Source: Planctomycetota bacterium
Lineage (GTDB): Bacteria > Planctomycetota > Phycisphaerae > Phycisphaerales > UBA1924
Length of the DNA: 64,000 nucleotides
Reading direction: 5' to 3'
Assembly: GCA_014584315.1 (NCBI GenBank)
Contig: JACTNA010000016.1
Coordinates: 83,566-147,565, forward strand
Below, piece after piece: positions 34,189 to 42,751 of this stretch. Numbering within the stretch: position 1 is the first letter of the stretch; every line of letters starts with the position of its first letter. Made by a program: the position numbers and the translations under genes. The notes below the pieces were generated by a model. That model was given only the letters and a program-made list of their open reading frames with translations, had not been told where the DNA came from and made no database searches.

Positions 34189-34542
34189 ATGAGCGTTCTC
34201 GATGAGTTTTTTGCGGAGGTGCTGCGGGATGCCCGGCTAATGGCCGAGGAAGCTGTTGTTGCAGCAACAGATCCGATCACCCTCAAGAGTGCTGGATTGA
34301 CCGGAGAATCTGCTGGCCACTTCATCAGAGCTATCAAACCGATAGCATCTACAATAGAGTTTCGTGCCTATTCAGAACTAGCCATCTTGCTGGCGTACGC
34401 TCGGCTGTTCGCATCGATCGAAGGAATTACGGCAACCTACAGTTCACGAGTCACGCTTGTCGATGATGCCGGAGTTGAAGTATCAGAGTCTCTGAGCAGT
34501 GATTTTATCGGCTTTCTCATCGATCGAGGATACAGTATTTGA
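34189..34542 (+). CDS. Putative immunity protein for RHS module C
   Basis: 117 residues, mostly helical, acidic, with no family I recognise. AGGAG lies five bases before the ATG. Position just after the AHH nuclease remainder and the lower GC content are those of an immunity gene. The frame is intact although the toxin is broken. Confidence 0.5.
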   Translation: MSVLDEFFAEVLRDARLMAEEAVVAATDPITLKSAGLTGESAGHFIRAIKPIASTIEFRAYSELAILLAYARLFASIEGITATYSSRVTLVDDAGVEVSESLSSDFIGFLIDRGYSI

Positions 34543-34587
34543 CAAACGCAACGGGACTGCATGCTCGCTCGTAATGCGTGAGCGAGG

Positions 34588-36105
34588 ATGAGCGCGAACG
34601 TGGTTTGCCAACTCCTTGCCTTTCTACTCTCGCTGCTCCGCTGCTCACCGAACCCCTCCGACGGCACGGCCGGCGTGGCGGACGATGTGAGCCTGCGGTA
34701 CACGTTCGGCGGTCAGGTGGCGGAGCGGATCGACGGTCGCGGCGTGGCGTTGCGGTACCGGTACGACGGGCTGGGGCGGCTGGCGTCGGTCGAGGTCGGG
34801 CACTACGACGGGTACGGCGACTTCGAGCCGGGCTACCCGTCGAGCCTTGATCCTCCGGGGGAGATCGGCTCGCCTCCTGACCGTGCGGGGTTTGTGGAGT
34901 ACGGGTACGACGCGGCGGGGAGCCTGCGTGACGTGGTGACGTGGACGGCGCGTGACGCGCAGTCTCGGTCGCTGATCACGCAAGTCCGGCACGAGGTGGA
35001 CGGTCGTGGGAGCCTGGTGGCGGACTGGCAGTCGTACGGGTTGGAGGTGAACGACGACCCGCAGCAGGGGGCGTTGACGCCGCGGGTGGAGTACGGGTGG
35101 TCGTACGCGGCGACGGCGGCGGGGTCGCACCTGGGCGGGCACCTGCGTCTGTCGTCGATGACGTACCCGCCGTACGGGACGGGGGACCCGCGTGAGGTGG
35201 GGTTCGATTACGGGACGCCGGGCGGGGCGTCGGACCTGCTGTCGCGTGTGTCGGGGCTGACGACGAACCTCGGGACGGCGTCGGTGGCGGCGTTCGAGCA
35301 CGTTGGGTCGGGGCGACGGGCGGGGCTGACGCTGGCGGGGGGGGCGATCGCGCAGGGGTACCGCGTCGGGAGCGAGGTCGGGCTTGGGGGTCTGGACGGG
35401 TTCGGGCGTGTGTCGGACCTGCGGTACGTGAACGCGGACACGACGCCGGCGACGCTGTTCCGCGCCGAGTACACGTAGGACGCTTCTGGGAGCCGTGTGT
35501 CGTCGCGGCTGACGCAGTGGCCAGTGGGTTCCGGCGGGGGTCAGCAGCGTGAGAACGTTCGTTCGCAGGTGAACGCCTACGACGCCTTGCAGCGGCTGAT
35601 CAGGACGGAGGTCGGGGAACTCGACTTCGACCAGCAGGACGGCTCGCCATTCATCGTGCCGCAGTCGTTGGTGCGTTCGGACGTGTGGCGTCTGGACCTG
35701 CTCGGGAACTGGGTGGGTGACGGCGCGAGCGGCTCGGGGCGTAAGTCGTGGGGTGACCTGGACGGGTTCGGGACGCCGTGGGCGTTGCCGTGGGCGGACG
35801 ACGAGGACGACGAACTCGGCGTGACGCACGGGGTGGACGAGCGGAACCGGCTGTCGGGGATCGTGCGCGCGGACGACGAGGAGGAGATCACCGACGACCA
35901 CGAGCCTGTGTACGACGGCGCGGGCAACATCGTGTTCGACGGCGACTACTCGTACCAGTACGACGCGTGGAACCGGTTGGTGCAGGTGAACAAGGCGTGG
36001 CGGGATGATCAGTCGCCGTATGACGTGATCGTCGGCGGCCTGGTGAAGCAGTACGACGGATTCGGCCGTCTGGTGCGGACGCAGACGCCGGTGTTCGCCG
36101 AGTGA
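34588..36105 (+). pseudogene. RHS repeat-region fragment with an in-frame amber codon (piece D)
   Basis: YD-type RHS repeats are visible in one frame throughout (LRYRYDGLGRLASV, VEYGYDAAGSLRDV, YQYDAWNRLVQV). The codons read EYT-TAG-DASGSRVSSR at 35467-35502, where a Tyr codon is expected, so one base change created the stop at 35476-35478. The left end joins unrelated sequence near 34655 and the right end stops at 36105 without a core or tail. It is the broken trunk of an RHS gene, now behind the modules that would belong to its 3' end. Confidence 0.7.
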
Positions 36106-36245
36106 TCGGCCGAGAGATGGGGGTTCTCCGGCGGCGCGTCGCACTTCGGGCCATGTCCCCCGGTCTTGGCGTCCCGTCGGGCCGAGACCCTTCCGGCCGC
36201 GCCGCGCACTCCAAACCGCCCCGCACACTCCTCCAGAACGCGACA

Positions 36246-36271
36246 ACGCCGCCGAGGTCTCTCGGCGGCGT
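36246..36271. terminator. Perfect 11-bp hairpin with a 4-base loop
   Basis: ACGCCGCCGAG, GTCT, CTCGGCGGCGT. Very stable and symmetric, but no T-run follows on either side, so function as an intrinsic terminator is uncertain. Confidence 0.35.
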
Positions 36272-36562
36272 CCACCGTGAACCGTGGGGCCGGCGGCGTT
36301 TGCAACCGACCGTCAAATAGCGGGGGCCCGCTATGCCCGCCCCCACAACCCGCCTGGGAGCGAGCGAGGGCTGATTCTGGCGTCCATCCGGGCGGTCTTC
36401 TGGGAGCGGTTCGGGCAGGCGGCGTAGCCGGCGGCGGGAAACCGGCCGGGCAGCGGGCAAGGGCCGACAGGTCACGGGCGCTCAGTCCGCGCCACGGCGG
36501 GGCCGTCTATCGACCTTGCCGGGGTCCGGGAACCGTCTCGTGGGGGGTAGAGCGTGAGGCTT

Positions 36563-36593
36563 GGAGCGGGAGAGGGGCCGCGTCTCCCGCTCC
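36563..36593. terminator. Perfect 11-bp hairpin with a 9-base loop
   Basis: GGAGCGGGAGA, GGGGCCGCG loop, TCTCCCGCTCC, located 30 bases before the -35 box of the toxin-antitoxin promoter. No T-run; it may insulate the promoter from upstream transcription. Confidence 0.35.
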
Positions 36594-36621
36594 ATCAACG
36601 TGGTCCACCCTTCGGTGGGAC

Positions 36622-36650
36622 TTGACGGGTTGTGACTTATAGGTTACACT
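36622..36650 (+). promoter_or_regulatory. Sigma-70-type promoter of the toxin-antitoxin pair
   Basis: TTGACG (36622-36627), 17-base spacer, TACACT (36645-36650), ten bases before the toxin ATG, so the leader is only a few bases long. Confidence 0.6.
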
Positions 36651-36660
36651 TGGGTGGACG

Positions 36661-36987
36661 ATGGAAATACGCCGCTACCTCACCGAGACGGGCAGGGATG
36701 TCGTCGGCGAGTGGCTGGCGGGCCTCAAGGACGCCCGGGCGCGGGCGAAGGTGGCGACCCGCATCGCCCGGCTGGAGGCCGGGAACGTCGGAGACTGCAA
36801 GCCGGTGGGCGAAGGCGTGTGGGAACTTCGGGTCGATTGGGGGCCGGGCTACCGGGTGTACTACGCGATCGTCGGCGCCGAGGTCGCCCCGCTGCTGTGC
36901 GGGGGCGACAAGCGGAAGCAGGCGGCGGACATTCGCAGGGCGGCGGAGTTCCTGAAGGATTACAGGCGAAGGACGACGGCATCATGA
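36661..36987 (+). CDS. HigB/RelE-type addiction module toxin
   Basis: 108 residues of the RelE-like addiction-module killer group. EIRRYLTETGRDVVGEWL at the start, ARIARLEAGNVGDCKPVGEGVWELR near 38 and YRVYYAI near 62 are the family's recognisable blocks. Such toxins cleave mRNA on the ribosome. The TGA overlaps the antitoxin ATG, so the two are coupled, with toxin first as in HigBA. Confidence 0.85.
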   Translation: MEIRRYLTETGRDVVGEWLAGLKDARARAKVATRIARLEAGNVGDCKPVGEGVWELRVDWGPGYRVYYAIVGAEVAPLLCGGDKRKQAADIRRAAEFLKDYRRRTTAS

Positions 36988-37289
36988 AGCACAAAGCCAG
37001 CATCTCGCAAGAAGACGCGATCATCAGGGAACTCCGCGAAGATCCCGAGTACGCGGCCGAGTATCTCAGGGCCGCGCTGGAGGACAGCGACGAGCCGCGC
37101 GTGCTGCTCATCGCACTGCGGCACATTGCCAAGGCGCAGGGCATCGCGGAGGTCGCCAAGCGGGCGAACATCGAGCGGGAGAGTCTGTACCGTGCCCTGT
37201 CGCCGAAGGGGAATCCTCGCTTCTCGACCATCATGGCGATCACCAAGGCGCTCGGGCTGTCGCTGACGGTCGAACCGGCACGGGGTTGA
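36984..37289 (+). CDS. HigA-type antitoxin
   Basis: 101 residues. The first half is an antitoxin linker (LREDPEYAAEYLRAALED); the second is a helix-turn-helix (GIAEVAKRANIERESLYRALSPKGNPRFSTIMAI). It pairs with the preceding toxin and should repress the shared promoter. Start chosen at the ATG overlapping the toxin stop. Confidence 0.85.
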   Translation: MKHKASISQEDAIIRELREDPEYAAEYLRAALEDSDEPRVLLIALRHIAKAQGIAEVAKRANIERESLYRALSPKGNPRFSTIMAITKALGLSLTVEPARG

Positions 37290-37301
37290 CGAGGCACCGC
37301 G

Positions 37302-37499
37302 ATGATCCGAAGCGATGACGAGTACCGGGCGACAAGCGGACGCGTGGCGGCGGCCGAGCGGCGCATTCACGAGCAGGAGGAGCGGCTGCGGAGCGCGGGC
37401 CTGACCGCAGCGGAGATCAAGCGGGTGATTGACCCGCTGAAGTCGTTCTACTTGGGTTTGAAGGAAGAGCTTGAAGAGTACGAACGGCGACGATCGTAG
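37302..37499 (+). CDS. Small coiled-coil protein in the toxin-antitoxin operon
   Basis: 65 residues, almost entirely charged helix (RRIHEQEERLRSAGLTAAE and LKEELEEYERRR). It starts 12 bases after the antitoxin stop and is probably cotranscribed. It resembles the N-terminal helical part seen before HTH domains in some XRE regulators, but has no HTH here. Function unknown. Confidence 0.5.
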   Translation: MIRSDDEYRATSGRVAAAERRIHEQEERLRSAGLTAAEIKRVIDPLKSFYLGLKEELEEYERRRS

Positions 37500-37507
37500 T
37501 CTGATGA

Positions 37508-38692
37508 TCAGGTAACGACGGTTGCCTTAGGTTGGGTTGGAGCGCCGATTCGGGATGAATCTTCCTGCATGAGCTCACGCACCGCCTGTTGTTCCCATTG
37601 CGCGTAGCAGTTCGGGTCGGCCCAGAACTCTGCCCAAGCACTGTTGAGCGTAAGGCGCACGGGACCATCCAGAGAACCCTTGAGGGCGAGCCGGCAGCGC
37701 ATCTGTTCGACTCCGTTCTTTGCGTGACTCGCCAGTGCGTTCAACACAGACACTGGGAAGCAACGGTGATACTCCGGCTCGGGGCGGAAACCAGATGCAG
37801 TGGCCAGTGAAGTCCATCGCGAACTGATCACTGTGGCTTCGTCGTTGAATCCGCAAGCGGACAATGCGGCGAGCATAGCCTTCATGCGGGCGTCGTCAGC
37901 AGGATGACTCGATGGATAGTGCTGCGCCACATCGAAGGGGTCTTTTCCTCGCAAGGCGCACAGGTGCAGGTGCGACCACACGAACGCTGGCCCAAGCGTG
38001 CAGACTGCGAACAGGTCGCAGAAGAACTCCGTGAGCCAGAATCGCACCCAGCAGAGTCGCCAGAGGCCCAACTCCGTCTCGCTCCCCAACGGACCATTGC
38101 GGCGCGATTCCTTCACCGATTCGTCTTCGAGGTACGCCAATACATCACGAAGCGCCAGACCGAATGCCGCGAGGAATGCCTCCACCTGTGGCTCATCGCG
38201 GGCGAGCAGGAGGGGATGGGCCAGCTCGTGGTAGAGATCAGGCAGATGCAGGAGAAAGCGCCCCTCGATCAGCGGGACCGCAAGGAGGTTTAGCTCTGTA
38301 TTGATACAGAAGTACTGTTGCGACAGCGTCGTAACAACGGGTGTCACCAGCGGATAGTCGATCTCCTGTGTGATCCGTTCGAGGAGGCGGTTCAGTTGAT
38401 GGTCATCGTCCGTGGCGCGAACGAGCGCTGCAATGCCCTCCGTCTCAAGCATGTCCAGGTCCGCAACCTCTCGCTTCAACTTCCTCATGCGTTCCGGCTG
38501 GTTGGCTGGCACTTGATAGTCCGGATCCCCACGAAGCGACCGAAGAGTGGCAAGGGAGGCATCAAGCCGCGATCGGCATTCCTTTGCGAGCGTGTCGTAG
38601 TCTCGCGGAAGCCGGCGCGGGATGCGGGCGCGAAGCTCCCGGATTCGGCTTTCCAGTTGATTGATGCAGCCGGTCACATAGACGTCCATCAT
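37508..38692 (-). CDS. HExxH metalloprotein, last gene of the Argonaute operon
   Basis: 394 residues, no signal peptide. HELAHP (H155, E156, H159) is followed at 222-226 by TEFFCDLF, giving a possible third ligand or Asp in the order seen in zincin metalloproteases (HExxH, then E.xCD). The rest is helical. Its ATG overlaps the stop of the 119-residue gene by four bases. No known family came to mind. In this context it may be a protease effector or regulator of the Argonaute system. It converges on the coiled-coil gene at eight bases. Confidence 0.6.
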   Translation of the reverse strand: MMDVYVTGCINQLESRIRELRARIPRRLPRDYDTLAKECRSRLDASLATLRSLRGDPDYQVPANQPERMRKLKREVADLDMLETEGIAALVRATDDDHQLNRLLERITQEIDYPLVTPVVTTLSQQYFCINTELNLLAVPLIEGRFLLHLPDLYHELAHPLLLARDEPQVEAFLAAFGLALRDVLAYLEDESVKESRRNGPLGSETELGLWRLCWVRFWLTEFFCDLFAVCTLGPAFVWSHLHLCALRGKDPFDVAQHYPSSHPADDARMKAMLAALSACGFNDEATVISSRWTSLATASGFRPEPEYHRCFPVSVLNALASHAKNGVEQMRCRLALKGSLDGPVRLTLNSAWAEFWADPNCYAQWEQQAVRELMQEDSSRIGAPTQPKATVVT

Positions 38693-39048
38693 TGACGGCC
38701 CCGAATCTTGGCGAATGTTCCCGCACGCTCTTGCTCAAGCAGTCCCGCAAGAGCCTCTAGATCGTCCAAAACGCGCGGCGACGCTGTCCCCGACATCAAT
38801 GCGCTGCCGAGTTCACTGAGCCGTGTTCGGCTTCCTCGCCCTCCTGCAAGCAGGCTTGCCAACAACTGCTCATGCGGCGCCGTGGCCGGGGGGTTGGCCA
38901 AGCGTAGGAGGATGGTGCCGAGTTGGCGTGGTTTGGATGCGTCGCCCGCACTGGAAGTCGATCTGAGGGCGATCAGGGCTGCGTCGAAGAGTTCGGCCAG
39001 CTGCCGGATTTCTCGGTAGAGTCCGGATTGCAGACCAGCAGTGCTCAT
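38689..39048 (-). CDS. 119-residue helical protein of the Argonaute operon
   Basis: Ala/Leu-rich, predicted all-helical, cytosolic, with no recognised family. Both ends overlap neighbouring genes by four bases (Argonaute upstream, metalloprotein downstream), so it is coupled to both. A bridging or regulatory subunit is plausible but not shown by the sequence. Confidence 0.55.
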   Translation of the reverse strand: MSTAGLQSGLYREIRQLAELFDAALIALRSTSSAGDASKPRQLGTILLRLANPPATAPHEQLLASLLAGGRGSRTRLSELGSALMSGTASPRVLDDLEALAGLLEQERAGTFAKIRGRQ

Positions 39049-41426
39049 TGGAAGGAATCCTCCGTGCTGTGGATTTCGCCCTCTTCAAACGCGAGGGCGT
39101 CTGCGTCGAACTCACCAGCGCTCTCGGCAAGCCTGCGATCGGTCAGTTTAAGAGTGACGGGATCGCGGGTGCAATCGTCGGGTCTGGTCCAGGCCAACGC
39201 CGTGAGCGCGTACACGTCCTCCAAACACTGCGCCAGGGTCATCGACCCCTCGACTCGCCGGACGTGCAAGGGTTGCACGGTGCCTTGGCGTGGGAAGGCC
39301 CTTCCGGTGGCGCAGACATATCCGTCGCTCTCGGTGAGCTCGTAGTAGTGGCCGACCTGCGGATTCTTAATCAAAGGATGTCCGTTGCCGCTGGGCACGA
39401 TGTCAAAGAGCCGCAGTGGGACGAGGGAGGACTTGCCAATCTCGACGATGGTGAGGTCCGCATCGGCGGACAGGATCCCGTCTCTCTTGAGGTGTGCTAG
39501 GGCCTTCCGAGCACCTTCGATCTCTGACTGGAAGCTCCGGCCATCGCGATGAATGACGAGGCGCTTCACGTCCGCCGACATACGCTGTGCCTCCGGCGAA
39601 ATGAGCTCGACGAGGTGCTTGCGGACCTGGTCGCAGGTAAGTCGCTCGCGCTGCTGAGACACTGAACAAACGGTGCGGATGATGCGACCACGATTTGCCA
39701 CGATCGTGAACCCGGCCGTGTTCGCCTTCACGTCGATGCCGATGACGATGTCCGCATGCAACGGCGTGGCAAGCACGAACGGCCATCGTTCGTTGGTGAG
39801 CAGGACCTTGTTTAGCGCAACGTTGCGAAGGTAGCCCGCGAACCGGCCGCGACGGTCCGGACGAATGCGATAAGCGGGGTTTCCCGAGCGTTCGCGCTGA
39901 AACACATAGCAGTCGCCCGGCGTGGTTGAGTGATGAACGGCGGCGCAGATGTCCAGCTCACGGAGTTTGCGGATGACCATGGCCGCGAGTTGGTCCTCCT
40001 CCCGGATGCGGTTCTTTCGAGTTTCGTGGACCATCACGAGGGCGTATCCCTTCTTCGTGCAGTGATCCCGGGCCGCAGCGAGGATGGCATTGCCCTGATC
40101 AAGAAACGTCCTGGGCCCACGGTCGGGATACGGCACGACGATCGGGTCGTACGACTCAGCCTGCGGAAACAGGTCGTCAACGGCCCCGCGCAAGTCGGAA
40201 ACGAACTGACTGCCATAGCTATCCATCACGGATTGGGGGAGAAGCAGGTACTGTCGTTCCAGCCGGTCCGTGATGTAGAAGCCTGCGCTGCGATCGCGCA
40301 ACAGCCCTGCCCGGCTCTTTCCGTACGTGTCCAGAGCGACTTGGCGTGCGCCGGAAGTGCCGCGGACGGACAGGACACGGTCATTCCCGAACTGCAAGTC
40401 CGGCATGACGAACATGCGCTGTTCAGCGCGCAGGGGGCGACGATCCACGCGCAGCACGGTGTCGCCAAAGCGGATCTGCTGTAAGTAGGACTCAACAAAT
40501 CGCATGATCGCCGCTCGCCTCTCGTGTGGCGGAGGCGTCATGTACTGGTGGCTCCGCTGAACTTCGTCGCTCTGGGTGTCGAACACGGGGAAGCACAGGG
40601 CCGCAGGTGCTGCCCGGCTGTCCCGCCGATTGTTGGAGTAATGCACCACTGAGGCGTCATGCGGGAGCGCGGCGAGTTCGGCTGGTATCGGTTTGGCGGA
40701 GTGGCGGACGATGTAGTCGAGAAGGCTGATGCGTTCTCCATCGAGCAGCACCAGCTGTTCGGTGACCGTCAAGTCGCCGAATTCCTCCAGCCTGATTTCA
40801 TACCATCGGTGTCCGTAGCGATAGACGCAGTGGCGTCCCTTCCACGGGCGAAACTGGTCACGACGCAGGTGGGTAGGGAGTGCAGTCCGGGACAGGAACT
40901 TCGTCCGCAGGTCCACGCAGAGTCCCATGCCGCCGTCTGGAGTCACGACTGCCCGCACGGCGAACCCGACGAAACGCTCGACGGTGTGGCCCGAGTGGGC
41001 CGGGGCCTTCTCAAAGAACGGCTGGCCTGAACCGGGTTGCCAGAGCTTGGGCGACGCGAGCAGCGGCGCCTGAATCATGAACTGAAGGAAGCGAGTGCAT
41101 ATCTCGTCGTTCTGGGGTGTCCGCTGGGAAAAGTCCAGTTTGATCACGCCGGGGATGCGATCCAGATAGACGGTGGTCCGAACAAGGATCTGAGGAGATT
41201 CCGGCTCTTCGGCGTCGGCCCGCACAACCAGATGTGGTCCGTCATCACGATCGATGATGGTGGCCGGCGTCCGAAGCCCGTAGCTGATCTTTCGCACGAG
41301 CGCCTGCCGGTTCTGGAAGTACTCCGCCTGATCAGTCCTTAGGCCGCGAAGGCGGTACAACCGGTACTCCGCGCTCAAAGCACTCAGATTCGTCACTGGG
41401 AAGACGTTCGTTTCAAGCCCGGGCAT
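39045..41426 (-). CDS. Long prokaryotic Argonaute (PIWI-domain protein)
   Basis: 793 residues from the ATG at 41426 (a GTG at 41483 would give 812; numbering below uses the longer form). The N-terminal 450 residues would hold N and PAZ-like parts. A MID region follows (KKGYALVMVHETRK near 478) and then PIWI from about 575. Candidate catalytic residues are D584 in IGIDVKANTAG, E613 in QQRERL, D647 in VIHRDGR, and D769/D770 in WTRPDD. Their spacings are close to those of active pAgos such as CbAgo, allowing for a seven-residue deletion after the first Asp. It should therefore be an active guide-dependent nuclease, unlike most operon-borne long-B types. The gene overlaps the end of the nuclease gene. 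Confidence 0.8.
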   Translation of the reverse strand: MPGLETNVFPVTNLSALSAEYRLYRLRGLRTDQAEYFQNRQALVRKISYGLRTPATIIDRDDGPHLVVRADAEEPESPQILVRTTVYLDRIPGVIKLDFSQRTPQNDEICTRFLQFMIQAPLLASPKLWQPGSGQPFFEKAPAHSGHTVERFVGFAVRAVVTPDGGMGLCVDLRTKFLSRTALPTHLRRDQFRPWKGRHCVYRYGHRWYEIRLEEFGDLTVTEQLVLLDGERISLLDYIVRHSAKPIPAELAALPHDASVVHYSNNRRDSRAAPAALCFPVFDTQSDEVQRSHQYMTPPPHERRAAIMRFVESYLQQIRFGDTVLRVDRRPLRAEQRMFVMPDLQFGNDRVLSVRGTSGARQVALDTYGKSRAGLLRDRSAGFYITDRLERQYLLLPQSVMDSYGSQFVSDLRGAVDDLFPQAESYDPIVVPYPDRGPRTFLDQGNAILAAARDHCTKKGYALVMVHETRKNRIREEDQLAAMVIRKLRELDICAAVHHSTTPGDCYVFQRERSGNPAYRIRPDRRGRFAGYLRNVALNKVLLTNERWPFVLATPLHADIVIGIDVKANTAGFTIVANRGRIIRTVCSVSQQRERLTCDQVRKHLVELISPEAQRMSADVKRLVIHRDGRSFQSEIEGARKALAHLKRDGILSADADLTIVEIGKSSLVPLRLFDIVPSGNGHPLIKNPQVGHYYELTESDGYVCATGRAFPRQGTVQPLHVRRVEGSMTLAQCLEDVYALTALAWTRPDDCTRDPVTLKLTDRRLAESAGEFDADALAFEEGEIHSTEDSFQ

Positions 41427-42360
41427 CGGCGTCCTCCCAGCAAATGGAGCGGTATGGGCAGCGGCGGCAGAGGTCTGGATCACGGGTTACTCCAAAGTCT
41501 TCGGGCCGCAGTTCAGCATTGGCTCGCCCTTCCGTCACGAGCAGTATGTCGTTGACGCTGTGGGCGATGTAGTCGTGGATGTCGGCGAGTCGGTCCGCCT
41601 CCACGCGATGCTCTCGTACGACTCCGTTCAGCAACTGCACTTCCATCAGCCGGATGTCCTCCGGTTTCCAGGGCTGGCTCGTGGCAGGAAAGTCCTTATG
41701 GGGTTTGCCCTCAGCGAGTGCGAGGGCATAGGTCCCAAGCTGAAGCCAAGCCTCGTGCAAGCCGAAGACGTGCACCTTCCAGTCGATAATGGTCGGCGGG
41801 GCGGCGTCGTAGAAGGCGATCACGTCGGGTACCGCCCGAACGGTGACGCCGGAGTGCGCGACAGTGAGTGCGCGCTGCGCGACGAGATACTTGGCCGACT
41901 TGAGGGCGTTGCGGATCTGATCCAGGGTGAAGAGGCTCGAAAGTGCCCGATCCACTTCGTCCCACGCCCGGACAATCTCCGCGTCCGGGATGGCGCGGTC
42001 GTACTCCATGCAGTGGAATGCAGCGAACGCTTCTCCGGCCTCCTTGATGGAAAAGCCGGGTTCATGCAGGCGATGCTCACGAGCGCAACGAAGCTGCGCA
42101 TCAAACAGGGCGCGGGCGCGCGCCTTGATCTGCTGGAGCGTCGCGGTCTGCTTCCGGTTCAACGCGGGAATCAGCACGGTGCTGATGACCGTGTCCACCA
42201 GCGAGCCGCGCCAGCCGCTGATGCTCTGGAGTTTGCTGAGCAGATAAGCCCGCCTGCGAAGGGGGTCCTTGACGGCGTTGGCGTTCGCGACACAGTGCTT
42301 GAAATACCACTGCCGCTGGCACCGCCGGAACGCTTTCCCTTCAGAGATCGACCAGATCAT
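41413..42360 (-). CDS. Cas4/RecB-like PD-(D/E)xK nuclease with Fe-S cysteines
   Basis: 315 residues. The nuclease core is RAVPDVIAF (D179), TIIDWKV (D193, K195) and QLGTYALAL (Q207, Y211), the RecB/Cas4 order. Four cysteines, C14 near the N-terminus and C298, C301 and C307 in CRRCPYRSIC, are placed as in the 4Fe-4S cluster of Cas4 and AddB. It is coupled to the XRE regulator by a four-base overlap and overlaps the Argonaute gene. Likely roles are making guides or ends for the Argonaute, or acting as an effector that cuts DNA after target recognition. Confidence 0.8.
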   Translation of the reverse strand: MIWSISEGKAFRRCQRQWYFKHCVANANAVKDPLRRRAYLLSKLQSISGWRGSLVDTVISTVLIPALNRKQTATLQQIKARARALFDAQLRCAREHRLHEPGFSIKEAGEAFAAFHCMEYDRAIPDAEIVRAWDEVDRALSSLFTLDQIRNALKSAKYLVAQRALTVAHSGVTVRAVPDVIAFYDAAPPTIIDWKVHVFGLHEAWLQLGTYALALAEGKPHKDFPATSQPWKPEDIRLMEVQLLNGVVREHRVEADRLADIHDYIAHSVNDILLVTEGRANAELRPEDFGVTRDPDLCRRCPYRSICWEDADARA

Positions 42361-42704
42361 CGGGTGTTCCTCCCGCGGGTCTTGGATCGGAGGAACGCCA
42401 AGTAATCGGCGAGTGCCTCGTCCTCCGCAGCCGTGGTAGGTCCAAGACGGGCGGCTAGGCGACTGGACTCCGACCGCCGGCCGCCGCTTGGGACCGGATA
42501 CCCGGCGGCTTCAAGGAGCGACTCATAGGGAATGGCGTAGAGCTCGCTCAATCGGTGAAGGATATTGGGCGACGGCTCGCGGACTTTGCCGCCCTCCAGC
42601 TGGCTCAGATACGCGTTGGAAACCCCTGTCGCCTGCTCCACGGCACGGAGTGACAGGCCCTTTCGCGTCCGGCCCTCAACCAGAAGTGATCGCAAGGCGT
42701 CCAT
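42357..42704 (-). CDS. XRE-family regulator of the Argonaute operon
   Basis: 115 residues from the ATG at 42704, which follows GGAGG. The helix-turn-helix is near the start (LSLRAVEQATGVSNAYLSQLEGG), then a helical tail. It is the first gene of the operon, and the promoter contains repeats of GCTTGA that could be its operator, so autoregulation is likely. Confidence 0.8.
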   Translation of the reverse strand: MDALRSLLVEGRTRKGLSLRAVEQATGVSNAYLSQLEGGKVREPSPNILHRLSELYAIPYESLLEAAGYPVPSGGRRSESSRLAARLGPTTAAEDEALADYLAFLRSKTRGRNTR

Positions 42705-42723
42705 GCATGAACCTCCGCTGCTC

Positions 42724-42751
42724 ACTATATCAAGCGTGCTTGCGATGTCAA
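42724..42751 (-). promoter_or_regulatory. Promoter and candidate operator of the Argonaute operon
   Basis: On the minus strand TTGACA (42751-42746), 16-base spacer, TATAGT (42729-42724), 20 bases before the regulator ATG. The spacer and -35 box carry GCTTGA twice, and GCTTG/CAAGC forms an inverted repeat over the -35 box. Confidence 0.65.

Larger units (their letters stand above)
36106..36660. other. Intergenic stretch with two hairpins and the toxin-antitoxin promoter
   Basis: About 550 bases with no convincing gene. It holds the two perfect hairpins listed below and, at its right end, the promoter of the HigBA-type pair. Confidence 0.6.

Noticed and set aside
36106-36642. Several open frames downstream of the RHS trunk
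   Set aside because: They cross perfect hairpins, encode Arg/Pro/Gly-rich products and have no ribosome-binding sites.
39045-41483. PIWI-RE family instead of long pAgo
   Set aside because: The expected helicase and paired restriction-type partner of PIWI-RE operons are absent, and the D-E-D-D spacing and MID region look like long pAgo. A structural alignment would settle it.
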